DNA from: Chitinophagaceae bacterium
Lineage (GTDB): Bacteria > Bacteroidota > Bacteroidia > Chitinophagales > Chitinophagaceae
Length of the DNA: 64,000 nucleotides
Assembly (NCBI GenBank): GCA_016720825.1
Contig: JADKJV010000001.1
Coordinates: 124,001 to 188,000 of the forward strand
Direction of reading: 5' to 3'
Shown one piece after another: positions 9,795 through 20,287 of the stretch. Position 1 is the stretch's first letter. Each line of letters begins with the position of its first letter. Both the position numbers and the translations under genes were made by a program. The notes beneath the pieces were generated by a model. The model worked only from the letters and a program-made list of their open reading frames with translations, ran no database searches and was not told the DNA's origin.

Positions 9795-9879
9795 ACTAAA
9801 AATGTACGGTTAATTGTACGTACAGAAAACCGTACAAAGATGCTTTGCAAGTTCAACTTTGGGTTTCAAAACTTAAATA

Positions 9880-10159
9880 ATGCAAGCAGTAACTATTACA
9901 CAAATTACACCCCATGAACTCGAATCTCTAATTGAGAATTCGTTTAAAAAATCCTTCACTAAGCAAGGACAAAATTTCGCCTGAAATAATCAGCAGAGAT
10001 GACCCGCCGTTTATGCAAGCGGTTAAACATTACTGTCCAACAGCTATCCGCTGGGAGAAAAAGGAGGAATTCCCTGTTTCCGTATCGGATCTTCGGTAAG
10101 GTATGATTGGCCCAAAGGTTATTGAAACATTGGAAGCTAAAAAGAAATGGAGGGACTAA
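9880..10159 (+). pseudogene. Excisionase-like helix-turn-helix protein, frameshifted
   Basis: The start MQAVTITQITPHELESLIE is typical of Bacteroidota HTH_17/excisionase-family proteins. The remainder is recognisable only after correcting several indels: PEIISRDD, then a degraded winged-helix part with IRWEKK, IPCFRIGSSVRYDW and a lysine-rich end at 10159. Intact relatives are about 90-95 residues, which fits. Its position between the recombinase and the replication gene fits a directionality factor or copy-control regulator. The function is inferred from family and position only. Confidence 0.65.
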
Positions 10160-10162
10160 TCT

Positions 10163-11601
10163 ATGAGTAATCCCTCCAGCATTTCTTTGAAAACTGAACA
10201 GTTCAAAGATACTTCTCTTTCGCAATCCCTTATCAATTCCGATATCCAAAATATTCTGGAATCATTTGAACCAATCAGGCATCGTGACATTTTAGCCAAG
10301 TTACTAGATCAGGTGACAAAAATTGACTTCAGGGAATTGGCAGAACTTGACGATGAAATTGAAAAACTAAGTAAAAAGCATTTTCTGGTATGCATCGAGG
10401 AAGTTTTAAGGCTTGCCCAAATAAATAGTTGGGGAATCTGCAAAAAACCTTGGATTTTATTTATTTATATAATGGGGCCTATTGGAGCTTGTTTAACAAA
10501 GATGAAATTCAAACCTTTAGGTGAAGCAGCTGAGAAAATGGGAATTGAAGATTGAAGCAAGGTATTATCAGTTCCGGGATCATTTGTTTCCCGCCAATTC
10601 TTTCAAGTGCTTATTTACCGAAACCTGAACCGCAGGTTAATGTCATTTTTATTAACCTGAAAAATGGCACATTTGAAATTGGACCCGATAGGCAGTTACT
10701 AAGATGTCCTGATCAAAAGGATTTTATTACATATCAACTCCCATTTGAGTATAATCCAGAAGCTGAGGCGCCGTTATTTATGACCTACCTCCAATCGGGT
10801 ACAACCCGATATTGAAAGGCAGAAAATATTAGCGGAGTATTTGGGCTATATTTTCATAAGGCCAAGTTGTTTTAAAACGGAAAAAACCCTCCTTCTATTT
10901 GGAACCGGCAAATGGTAAATCGTTTTTTTTGAAGTTGTAAACGCATTGTTGGGAACGGAAAATGGAAGCAGTTATTCCCTCGCAAAAACTCACTAACGAT
11001 AATGCTATTTCAGGCCATGCTTGGCAATAAGCTTGGTTAACTATGCAAGTGAAGTAAACGGGAAGCTTGAAACATCAATTTTCAAACAGTTGGTTTCTGG
11101 CGAACCAGTTGATGCAAGGTTACCTTACGGTGAGCCTTTTACCCTAATTAATTATGCAAAATTAATTTTCAACTGTAACGAACTTCCGAAAGATGTTGAG
11201 CAGACTCATGCTTACTACAGACGTTTTTTAATCATTCCATTTGATATTACAATACCAGAAAGTGATCAAGATAAAGAGCTTTCAAAGAAGATTATCGAAA
11301 CCGAATTGTCAGGAGTTTTTAACTGGCTGCTGGAAGGGTTGAAGCGGCTGTTAAAACAAAAGATTTTACTTATAGTGAGGTGGCTGCCCAAAAGCTAACT
11401 CAATATCAAATTGAATCTGATAGTGTCCAAATGTTTTTAGGTGAGGAAGGGTATGAAAAAGTATTGATGATACTATGATTTTAAAGGACTTGTATATTCA
11501 ATATAAGGAGTACTGCCGGGACAGTGGTTTTACCCTTGCAATAAAAAAACCTTTACAAACAGACTAAAAATGCAGGTTATTACTCTGAAAGAAAAAATTA
11601 G
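10163..11601 (+). pseudogene. P4-family primase/superfamily 3 helicase, frameshifted
   Basis: Replicative D5/P4-type protein that would unwind and help prime element DNA. The start at 10163 lies 3 nt after the HTH gene. The N-terminal part (10163-10555) is followed by a D5_N-like segment with LPFEYNPEAEAPLFMTYL. The Walker A region LLLFGTG-NGKS at about 10895-10922 is broken by a 2-nt deletion. The next block (11021-11398) includes KLIFNCNELPKDVEQTHAYY and RRFLIIPFD, the SF3 motif C and arginine-finger region. The C-terminal winged-helix part runs to a stop at 11601. At least five frame changes are needed, so no functional product is expected from this sequence as written. Confidence 0.82.
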
Positions 11602-11716
11602 GATAGTTTTTATATGAAAAAAAAGTTCTTTTTAGTAATTCACTTTTTCACTCTGATCACCTTAAAGTCAGGAAAGTGAATACGGTGAAAATATGAAGAT
11701 CAAAACAAACATTTTT

Positions 11717-12704
11717 ATGGAGCATAGATACATTTTGGAACCTTCAAAGGGAGCTCAGATCCCGAATTACCTGCCCTGCTTGCTCCCATAGTGATAAATT
11801 CAGCAGATATATAGACATGGCAACTGGTAAGCATCTTGCTTATCGTGTAGGGAGATGTGACAGGGAGAATAATTGTGGCTATCACTATACTCCGAAACAG
11901 TTTTTTACTGAAAACCCAGACAAACGGGGAACGGTCCTCAAGTTGGCAACATCCCGAGCCGCAAGCAATCGTTTAACTGTTCATAGATTATTTGCCTTTT
12001 GATGTGTTGAAAATATCTGTTAGCCAGTACCAAAGAAGCAATTTGTACCCCTTTTTCAAATCTATTCAGGAAGATATAGCTAGGAAGCTATGTAAAGAAT
12101 CTTTTATTGGTGCAAACAAAGACGGCAATACTGTTTTTTGGCAGGTAGATTTTTCGGGCAATATCAGGCAGGCGAAGGTTATGCAGTACAGTCCGGCACC
12201 GGGAGGCGAAATAAGGTATCAGGGGCCATATTTGCCGGCAAAGGATTTTGTGTGACCCTGAGGCCAACCTGCAGCAATGCTTTTTCAGGGAGCACTGTTT
12301 GGCTTTATCTGAAAACATTGTGAAGCCGGTTGCAATAGTTGAAAGCGAAAAGACAGCAGTTATCGCCTCCATTTACTTCCCCCAATTCGTCTGGATTGCC
12401 ACCGGCGGGAAGGTTGGCTGCAAATGGACCGAGAAAGCGGTTTTAGGGTACTGAGAGGCCGCAAGGTTTGTACATGCCAATTCCTCGACCTAGGGCTTAT
12501 GATACCTGGAGTGAAAAAGGCAAACTATTGGCCACTGTAGCAGACTGCAAGCTTGCTATAAGCGATTTACTTGAAAGGAATGCTGATGAAGCAGATCGGA
12601 AAGATGGGCTGGATATTGCCGACTATTTACTGAGAGTAAAGGATGGTAGCAGATTGGCCCTTACAGATTATGAATACCCCGTCATTTGGGACGTAAAATA
12701 TTAA
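11717..12704 (+). pseudogene. DUF6371 (toprim-like) protein, frameshifted
   Basis: The start MEHRYILEP, a zinc-finger segment (CPAC...CDRENNCGYHYTPKQFF, about 11770-11900) and a later VAIVESEKTAVIAS block (12328-12370) match the primase-like DUF6371 proteins of Bacteroidota mobile elements. VESEKTA resembles the toprim glutamate motif. The C-terminal part (12468-12704) reads SDLLERNADEADRKDGLDIADYLLR. Frames change at least four times (near 11770, 11990, 12250 and 12455). Together with the upstream helicase it would form the replication module of the element. Confidence 0.72.
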
Positions 12705-12733
12705 AACCATGAAGAAACAAGGTTTACCAAAGT

Positions 12734-13393
12734 TTGCAGAATTTCGGCTTTCAAACTGAACTTCCTGACGAAATTGAGAGCCTGTTAAGCCAAATAATAA
12801 AAGCCAATAAAATCAGCGTTGAGGACATTTGGGATTTAACTGATGATGAAAAAAAGAAGATCGCATCAATTCTAACAGCCGGGAGTCTTACTCTAAAAGA
12901 CGAGGATCGGGAAGTCTTTTTAGAAAAAACTGACTCCCTGCTTTCCCAAAGCAGTCGAAATGAAATCTGGGAAAGGAATCACTATTGTATTTTGAATGTT
13001 ATAAGTTGGAAAACAAAATCTGAAGGTCAAATTCCAACCATAAAGACTATTTCAGATGAAACCGGATTAAGCAGAGTCACCATAACAAAGCATCTTAAAG
13101 AATATTATGATAGTGAAACATTTAAAGAGAAAGAGGCCAGCTATAAATTCTTACGGGAAAAACTTCTAGCCAAAGTTTATGATTATGCTTATGATGGAAA
13201 TATGAGAGCTGCGAAAATATTTATGGAGGCCACAGGTAGTCCTGCAAATATTGTTTCAAATATCAATAATCAACAAAATAATTTTATTCAAGTAAATGGG
13301 ACCATTTTAAGCCAGGAAACAATAAAGAACCTTAAGCCCGAACAGCTCAATATGATTGAAGAAATTTTGAAAAATACTTTGCAACGTTCTTAA
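12734..13393 (+). CDS. HTH protein of unknown function, uninterrupted
   Basis: A 219-codon frame opening at a TTG. An ATG at 12709 in another frame (MKKQGLPKFAEF) may be the original start before a one-base shift. The N-terminal half is acidic and helical. IPTIKTISDETGLSRVTITKHLKEYY (residues ~97-122) is a clear helix-turn-helix. The C-terminal half is lysine-rich and then Asn/Gln-rich (NINNQQNNF). The layout resembles small terminase-like or replication regulatory proteins, without a firm match. It is the longest unbroken gene in the island. Confidence 0.68.
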   Translation: MQNFGFQTELPDEIESLLSQIIKANKISVEDIWDLTDDEKKKIASILTAGSLTLKDEDREVFLEKTDSLLSQSSRNEIWERNHYCILNVISWKTKSEGQIPTIKTISDETGLSRVTITKHLKEYYDSETFKEKEASYKFLREKLLAKVYDYAYDGNMRAAKIFMEATGSPANIVSNINNQQNNFIQVNGTILSQETIKNLKPEQLNMIEEILKNTLQRS

Positions 13394-13950
13394 TTGCTCG
13401 AACCACGTCGCGCCTTGTGTTTAGCTTCACCACACTATCCGCAAATAGAAAGAATTGTTTAATGTTAAAGGCAATATCCATTAATTCTCTAACCTTCTCT
13501 TTATTAAGCAAAATGGTATCTTTTTGTTGACGTATTTAGTAAGTGTTATAGTTTGACTGTCTGCTTGAAACCTTTTTAACGCCTGCATTGAGGTGTCTAA
13601 AGAGTTGTGAGCTATTATATTTCTTTGCCCTGATATATTTTTAAGATGTTTGATGATAGTTCTTTACTTGAGCCTTGTCAGCATCTTTCCTTTTTCAAGG
13701 ATACAACTTACTATTTCCATTTTTGATCTAAAACCTAAATGCCTATTTGCTATAACTATCTCCATCAATCTCGCTTTTCTTCGCATCCGCACAAAATAAT
13801 CGCATATAATCGTCAATAACTCTTTCCATTTCCGTAATCTGGCTGAGCAACCTACCTCTAATATCGGCGGCCAGCGTTAAATAATCCGATGTCCAGTTAT
13901 CGCCATAAACAAGCTTATTTACAATGCCATTGGATATATTTTAACGGGTT
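13347..13950 (-). pseudogene. HEPN-like hypothetical protein, frameshifted
   Basis: Reading the minus strand gives NGIVNKLVYGDNWTSDYLTL, LLSQITEMERVIDDYMRLF, a HLGFRSKMEIVSCILEK block, then HLKNISGQRNIIAHNSLDTS and FNIKQFFLFADSVVKL. The motif RNIIAH at 13607-13624 fits the Rx4-6H signature of HEPN ribonucleases, and the all-helical flanks are compatible. Three or more frame changes are needed. The 3' end overlaps the end of the convergent HTH gene by about 47 nt if the TGA at 13347 is used. No start codon is evident; the right boundary is approximate. Confidence 0.5.
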
Positions 13951-14114
13951 AAAATACTGCCTTAACAAGGATTAGTAGCCTGTCAAGGAGCATAGAACAA
14001 AACATTGAATAATAACTAAACAAAAACAATGGAACAATTCCGAACCTTACAGTTTTAATGGAAATAAGAGTATATTAAATTTGGTCGGTTTGAGTAGCTG
14101 GAAATAATATGTAT

Positions 14115-14981
14115 TTAAAAAGGGAATTCGTCATCACCAAATAGTTGGGATTTCTCCATATCAGTCCACTTTTTTAGCGAACTGTTCAGCCTGATTTTCT
14201 TCAATTAATGATACTTCTAAACGGTGTCATTAGTCTTTTTTCAAAAGGCTTTAACAAAGATTCTAATTTTGATGATCTTTAGGAGAAGTGGTAAGAAAAA
14301 TACTTTAAGTTCTTCTTTAGTTGATTGTAGTTCCTGAATAATCCCCGACCATTTATAAACTTTATTTTTTATTGCATCGCTGACTTTAGGTCAAATGAAA
14401 GAGTCTGATAACAATTCCAAACCCCATTTTTCCAAGCTCTATCAAACTTGATTTCATCCTTTTTAGTATTGACCACGTGCTTCTTCAATTTACGGGTAAT
14501 ACCAAATTGGTCAAAATAGCTCTTATATACTTTACGCCACGCATATTCATCTGTATGCCTATAATAGAAAACTACCGTCATCATTATATTTTTCAATAAT
14601 GCGTTGATAAAGGGTTTCTAATGCTCTTTTCGGGGTCAATATCTATTCCTTCGAGAAACTCAGAAACTTGTAATGAACCATCGTTGTGGGAATAACAGTA
14701 TTAGTAATATCAATAATACTGGTAGTATTTTTTTTATAAATTAATAATCCATTAAAATCCTCTCCTATGCTTTTAATTTTAGACTCAATATGCTTTAAGC
14801 TACTCATTAAAAAAGTTCCGGGTACTTCCCCAAAAAATTCAGTTAATCTAGAATATCTACTAGTTACTCGGCAGGATAAAAAATTTCTTTCAGGAGCGTA
14901 AATAATAATACCAATATTGGCAAACTCTCCAGTAAAATGGTCGGGCAAGTAACGAATTATCTGGTATTGATATTTTGTCAT
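14115..14981 (-). pseudogene. DUF3037 family protein, frameshifted
   Basis: The first 112 codons (14981 to 14643) give YQYQIIRYLPDHFTGEFANIG, the typical DUF3037 opening, and continue to ITNTVIPTT. The next part (DPEKALETLYQRIIEKY, then HTDEYAWRKVYKSYFDQFG) lies in other frames to 14369. The C-terminus reads AKKWTDMEKSQLFGDDEFPF and stops at 14115. The joined length is about 285 residues. Its start overlaps the stop of the upstream HipA-like gene as ATGA, which implies translational coupling. DUF3037 has no established biochemical function that I know of. The acidic DDEFPF tail resembles SSB tails but is part of this protein. Confidence 0.75.
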
Positions 14982-15830
14982 AATAAAACTCTTTTCAATT
15001 CTTCGGCGAAGGTATCCCTATTATTAACAATCGAACTTAGTCGTTGTTTAATTACATCAAATTGGTCATTCATCCATTCTTCGGGAATAATAGGCTGTAT
15101 TTTTCCCCAAAACTGTTCATTAACAACGTCTAACTTGCTCGCAAAATTGGGAAAAAAATCAAATATTTTTCTTTTCAACGATTAAAACACCAATTATTTG
15201 AAATCCAAGTCATATCAGATTCTATCATCCAAGGGCGGGATTTCTGAAAAATGGCAACTCATGAGTGAAACTAAATGCCATTTCATGGTCAAAAATAATA
15301 ATTCTTTTCCATTTGTTTGGAAGTTATTTTTATCTATTCTGTGGTCTGATTATTGATAAAGACATCAAAGTGAATAGCTCGACCAATTTGAGTTGTAATC
15401 CATCGGAAATAGGTTGATCCGGGGTAATTTCAATATATCCTTCATTATAGGTGTTCCAAAATTAAACCCTAAACTGTGGTTTGCTAGTTCCCGGTTGGGA
15501 TGCTTGTTATCAATCATTGATTGAAGAAATCCGTCCGTTAATTCAATGATGGCTGGTTCTGCAACCGGCAGATTTAATTCATACCAATTAAAGCCGCAAC
15601 CAGTTCTTTTAATGCACTTCGGAAACATTTCTGGAGAGCCTTTTAATTTGACTACATACTCTCCTTTTCACCAGATTGTTGACAGACCCTACAACAATCA
15701 TTGGCTGAGTCTCTTCCAGTACTTAGAATTTTACCAGCTTCCCTGTGCAAATACTGTTGGAAGAAAATAAGATGGTTCAGACGGTCGAGGCACAGTTCTA
15801 GATTTAAGGTAATGGTGAGGCAGTTTGCAA
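14978..15830 (-). pseudogene. HipA-like kinase, frameshifted
   Basis: Minus-strand segments in changing frames give VVGSVNNLVKGEYVVKLKG (nucleotide-binding lobe, about 15640-15700), ELNLPVAEPAIIEL (within 15365-15628), a YNEGYIEITPDQPISDGLQL block, FDVFINNPDHRIDKNN (catalytic loop with D-x-N-like residues, ~15315-15370), ELLFFDHEMAF (metal-binding DH motif, ~15290) and an intact C-terminal 66-codon tail to 14978. This matches stand-alone HipA-like kinases of about 260-280 residues, not the classical HipA with its HipB antitoxin; no HipB is visible. The N-terminal boundary is uncertain. It is paired with a DUF3037 gene by a 4-nt ATGA overlap. Confidence 0.65.
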
Positions 15831-15965
15831 GCTACAATAAGCCTAAACCGTTGTTGTCAACAAAGTATTTATCTCTTATTGTGTTAAACTGGCGTGTAAA
15901 ATTATTCTCAATTTATCTAATTCATTTGTTATCAATTCTATTCCTTCTCTTCCTCACAGCCAATA

Positions 15966-16043
15966 TCATCTTTCTTTTTCGCCCTGTTTATTTCCACAAG
16001 CTGCAAACAAAAATATCAATGAAATGGCTAATAGTTTTTTCAT
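15966..16043 (-). pseudogene. Truncated lipoprotein remnant
   Basis: A 25-codon frame begins with a convincing lipoprotein signal peptide: MKKLLAISLIFLFAACGNKQ, lipobox FAAC. It stops soon after the cysteine. Reading on in other frames gives ELITNELDKLRIILHASLTQ-like sequence to about 15880, so a longer lipoprotein gene was probably present and has been broken. The function is unknown. Confidence 0.45.
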
Positions 16044-16304
16044 TTTTCAATCGGTTTTGGCTATGAAATATTTGATTGATTTTAAAAGGTAGCAGATTTA
16101 TCAGTTTCCTTAATGTCTATTTTGTTCAAATACTGTTCAAGTTAGTACTTCCGAAAAAAACGGCAAAAAAACGTTTTTTTAACGAAGCAAAAGGACCATT
16201 CCATAATAGCTTTACTGGAGTAATATTACAGTCATTCCAGGGACCAGGTATTACCCTCTTGCTTTTTTTTGCTTATTAAAATAAGTCATATTGGAAATTA
16301 CAAA

Positions 16305-19300
16305 ATGCAATGTAACTTTCAAAAATACTGTTTACCAAAAATTGTAAAAAGTAAGTGAGATTAACACCCCAAATACCGAAAAAAGCATTGAAGGCTTTCT
16401 TAAAGCAAAAACCGCTTAGATGCGAAATGGATCTTTTTAAGAGAAATCTTATTGATCTACTTGATAAGATAATCTTAATAGAAAAGCAACCGAAAGACGA
16501 AAGCGAAGAACACCTCAAAATAACTTGCGTGACTTTCTACGTGACACGTATTATAGTGATACAAATGCCATTAATACCAAAGACAAAAAAGACTTAGTCA
16601 TTCATTTGAGTAAAACTACTGACAGTGATGTTGCTGTAATCATTGAAGCTAAAAGGCCAACCAATATTGGTGAAATGATAACGGCTGATAATCCAAATAA
16701 AAAGGCATTTCACGAACTAATCCTATACTACTTAAATGAAAGGCATATAGCTAACAATAACCAACTAAAACAACTTGAAGTTACAAACATATACGAATGG
16801 TACATTATTGATGCCAACTATTTTGACAAACACATTTACAGAAATACTAAAATTAAAAGACTTTTACGAAACGAAACAAATGACAGGAAAGACAACCCGT
16901 GGTTTTATGAAGAAATTGCAAAAATTGTCTCAAAATCGAAATAGATATTCCTTGTGTTTGCTTTGATATTAGGAAATATGAAAAATATTTACGCAATAAC
17001 AAAAAGGAGGATGACAAAGAACTAATTGCTTTATTTAAAATATTCTCTTCGCAATATCTGCTAAAAATAGCAACGCCAAATGACAGTAATACACTTAATG
17101 AAAGATTTTACAAAGAGTTGTTGTTACACATCATAGGAGTGGAAGAAGCTAAAGAAGGTACTAAAAAAACATAATCAGGCGGAAGAAAGAAAGCGAAACG
17201 CCTTCTTCTCTTCTCGAATTGACCATTGAAGGATTAAAAACGGAAGATACTTTTTCACCGTGTTCCTGACATCAAAATTTATGGAGATAATAAAGAAGAT
17301 CAGACGTTCAATATTGCTCTAGAACTCTGTATTTCCTGGATAAACCGAATTTTATTTCTCAAATTATTAGAAGGTCAACTTATTATATATCATCAAGGAA
17401 ATAAGAAAGACTATAGCTTTTTAAACTCTGAAATCATCCAAGATTTTGATGAATTGTTTAAGCTATTCCATAAAGTATTAGCCGTAAACATTCCAGACAG
17501 AACGGAAGCAGTAAGAAATAAATATAGTAAAGTTCCGTACTTGAATAGTTCGCTTTTTGAGATTAGTGAATTAGAAGATCACACAATAAAAATTAATTCA
17601 CTTGAAAATGAAGGGATGCTTGAAATCATTAATTCAACTATTTTAAAGGATGTCAAGAAAAGCGCTGATAAATTAACTACACTCGATTATCTCTTTCAAT
17701 TCTTGGAAGCTTATGACTTTGCGAGCGAAGGATCAGGAAGAAGTTCAGGAGGATAATAAAATTCTTATAAATGCCTCAGTGCTAGGTAAAAGTATTTGAG
17801 AAAATAAATGGTTATAGGACGGTTCTATATTTACTCCTGCATTTATTACAATGTATTTGTCACGACAATCAATCCGATTAGCAATAGTTGAAAAATTCAA
17901 TGAAGAATTAGCAGAGCAAGGGCATAGATTATTTAATAAGTTTGAAGATATTAGAAATTATACTTCTCGCCTTTTCAAAACCGAAGAAATTATAAAAATT
18001 AACGGAATAATAAACCATCACAGATCAAATTGGTAATCCTTGAATGCCAAGTTTAATAATGGTAAACCCATTAGTAAGGAAATTCAAAGACTTCAGAAAA
18101 CACTTTTCCACGAAAACAAATTATTATTAGAAAACGCTTACAACACATTTGGTGTTGATATTAACACTAAGTCAGTTTTAATTTGTCGCCTTCGTTTGTG
18201 GATCGAACTTTTTGAAAAATGCTTTATTATAAAGAAAATGACTACAGAACTGAGACACTTCCGAATATTGATATAAATATAAATGTGAAACAGTTTATTA
18301 AATCGATTCCCATTGGATGCCGATTTAAGTGGTTGCTTGAGAAGCATCAAATATATGTATTAAAGCATATAGGTTTTGTGATGATTAAAAAAAAAGAAAA
18401 AACTGAGATGTAAAAAGAGGGTTAAATAAATAATAGATGCTATTAAAAGCGATTTCAGGACAGAAATATTTACACAGAGATCCTAAATTGCAAGACTTAG
18501 GAAAGTTAGCCGTGAGTTTATTGTTAGAAATTAATCAAACAAAGCTTTTTAAAGAAAAATCCAAAATCAGAAAAATGCAAGTAAACAAAACAGAAAATAG
18601 CTGAAGCTGTAATTAGTAAACTAACAAAGAAGTTGAAAAAAATAAAAGACAATAACAATTATAAAAATGCGTTTGAATGGCGATTTGAATTTCAAGTACT
18701 GAATGATGATGGTGATTTTAAGGTTTTGATGTTATTATCTGAAATCCCCTTATTTTTCTATTTCAAAATCAGTCTTTACGCTTATTGGAAAACACTTACC
18801 AAACATATGAAACACAGGAGATATTTATTGCTTATTTTATGAAATGGGAGTGCGCCTTTTAAAAACAATGGAATACTTTATTATATTATTCCAACAAATG
18901 GTTAAGGGCTAATTATGGGCAGAGTTGAGGGAATTTCTTTATATAAAACTAACCCGATTTTTCTTTGACTTTAACTGGTATCAGGTATTTGAAAAGGCAT
19001 CCGTTGATAGCAACATTTTAGGATTGAAAAAGTCAAACCCATTAAATAAAGTTTTATCAGCAGTTGCTGAAAAGGATTTTGATATTATTAATCTCGAAAA
19101 AATATAGAAACTAATGCTGTTATTGCTTCCTTTCTGCGAATGAGTATTGGACTATAAAAGATAAAAGCTACACAGAATTAAAAATAAGATTGTTTCTAAA
19201 GGAAAACTTTAGAGAAATGGGATTTTAAAATAAATTATGGCATAAAAACCGATTGAACGAAGCATTTATTATAAATGAAGAAAAAGAAAGGAATTAATTC

Positions 19301-19977
19301 AATTAGACAAAAATGAGGAAATCATTAGACCTTTAATTCGAGGAAGAGAACGTTGAAAGATATGCCTTTAATTTTCAAAGCTTTACTTAATAAATAGTCA
19401 CAATGGTATAAAGGAACTAAATATTTCTCCTGTTAACCTTCCAAATGAATACCCAACTATTTTTCAATACTTATCGCAGTTTAAATCCAAAGCAGAAATA
19501 AGAGCTGATAAAGGCGACACTTGGTTTAATCTTAGAAACTGAGCTATTTACACGAGTTTGAGAAAGAGAAAATAATTTAGGCAGAAACAATGCGTATTCA
19601 TAAAACTGGGAATAGAAATTTTCCACGATTCGGTTATGACAAAACTGAAATTATTCTGATAAAACAGTGTTTACGGAATAGGTCAACATTGAAATACTTA
19701 TTGGCTTTTTTTGAACTCTTCAGTTGGAAGGCTGATAAAAGAATTTGTTACAAAACTAGATACGGGTGGATATATGATGCAAAAAGATTTTTTTGATAAA
19801 ATCCCCATCTTTGTTCCTACAACAATACAAGAGATCGAAATAAATATATTGGTTGACAAAATTCTTGAAATTAAACAGCAGAATAAAGACAGCAAAATAT
19901 ATGAAAAGAAAATTGATGAATTAGTTTATGAACTTTACGATTTAACTGCAGAAGAACGAAAAATAATAGAAGGATAA
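16305..19977 (+). pseudogene. Type IIG (Eco57I-like) restriction-modification enzyme, heavily broken
   Basis: The joined translation follows a single-chain restriction enzyme/adenine methyltransferase of about 1,200 residues. In order: an N-terminal INTPNTEKSIEGFLKAKTA segment; a PD-(D/E)xK-type nuclease with KDLVIHLSK and VIIEAKRP (16525-16944); a helical connector including ELCISWINRILFL (17281-17760); the methyltransferase region with VDINTKSVLICRLRLWIEL (about 18150-18200) and a damaged motif IV near 18725-18755; and a TaqI-like specificity domain with RPLIRGRD and HEFEKEKIIWAETMRIHK (about 19320-19620), ending LVYELYDLTAEER. More than ten frame changes occur. I cannot find the SAM-binding DPAVGSG motif expected around 18010-18050, which suggests an internal deletion. 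Confidence 0.82.
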
Positions 19978-20166
19978 CCTATTGAAATAATTCATCAAAA
20001 ATGGTAAAGAGAAACCCAGCCCAGTAAGTTAAAAAGCCATTTGAAATGGCAGGGTAAAAGTAAGACAAAAAGCACCCGAAAACAGGGTTAAATTGCTTCC
20101 CTTGCCCCTAGACTCCAATATAAAAATGTAAATAGTTGATATTAAATTGTTTACATGAATTAATTG

Positions 20167-20253
20167 CGGAGACCGAGGGATTCGAACCCTCGATACGGTT
20201 TCCCGTATACACACTTTCCAGGCGTGCCTCTTCAACCACTCGAGCAGGTCTCC
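20167..20253 (-). tRNA. tRNA-Ser (anticodon GGA)
   Basis: Read on the minus strand, the 7-bp acceptor stem GGAGACC/GGTCTCC, a D arm, an anticodon loop CTGGAAA with GGA, a long variable arm (class II, as for Ser) and a T arm with GGTTCGAATCC are all present. CCA is not encoded. Its 3' end (20167-20190) is the integration site (attR side) of the element to the left, and the tRNA remains intact. Anticodon GGA reads UCC/UCU serine codons. Confidence 0.95.
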
Positions 20254-20287
20254 GGAGGGCTGCAAATATAAGGAATCCGGGGCGGTC

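Larger units (their letters stand above)
7497..20190. mobile_element. Degraded integrative element in tRNA-Ser (about 12.7 kb)
   Basis: Bounded by a direct repeat of the tRNA-Ser 3' end (7497-7520 and 20167-20190). It carries a tyrosine recombinase at the left end, an excisionase-like HTH gene, replication-type genes (P4-like primase/helicase, DUF6371) and cargo (HEPN-like ORF, HipA-like/DUF3037 pair, type IIG restriction-modification). Base composition is clearly more AT-rich than both flanks. No phage structural and no conjugation genes are visible, so it resembles a P4-like or mobilisable satellite island. Almost all its genes are split by frameshifts, so it is probably not self-mobile now. 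Confidence 0.78.

Noticed and set aside
14110..14235. Single-stranded DNA-binding protein from the DDEFPF tail
   Set aside because: The tail joins, after one indel, to the DUF3037 protein; no OB-fold SSB sequence precedes it.
7497..20190. Prophage interpretation
   Set aside because: No capsid, tail, portal, terminase large subunit or lysis genes can be read in any frame; the replication genes alone fit a satellite or mobilisable island.
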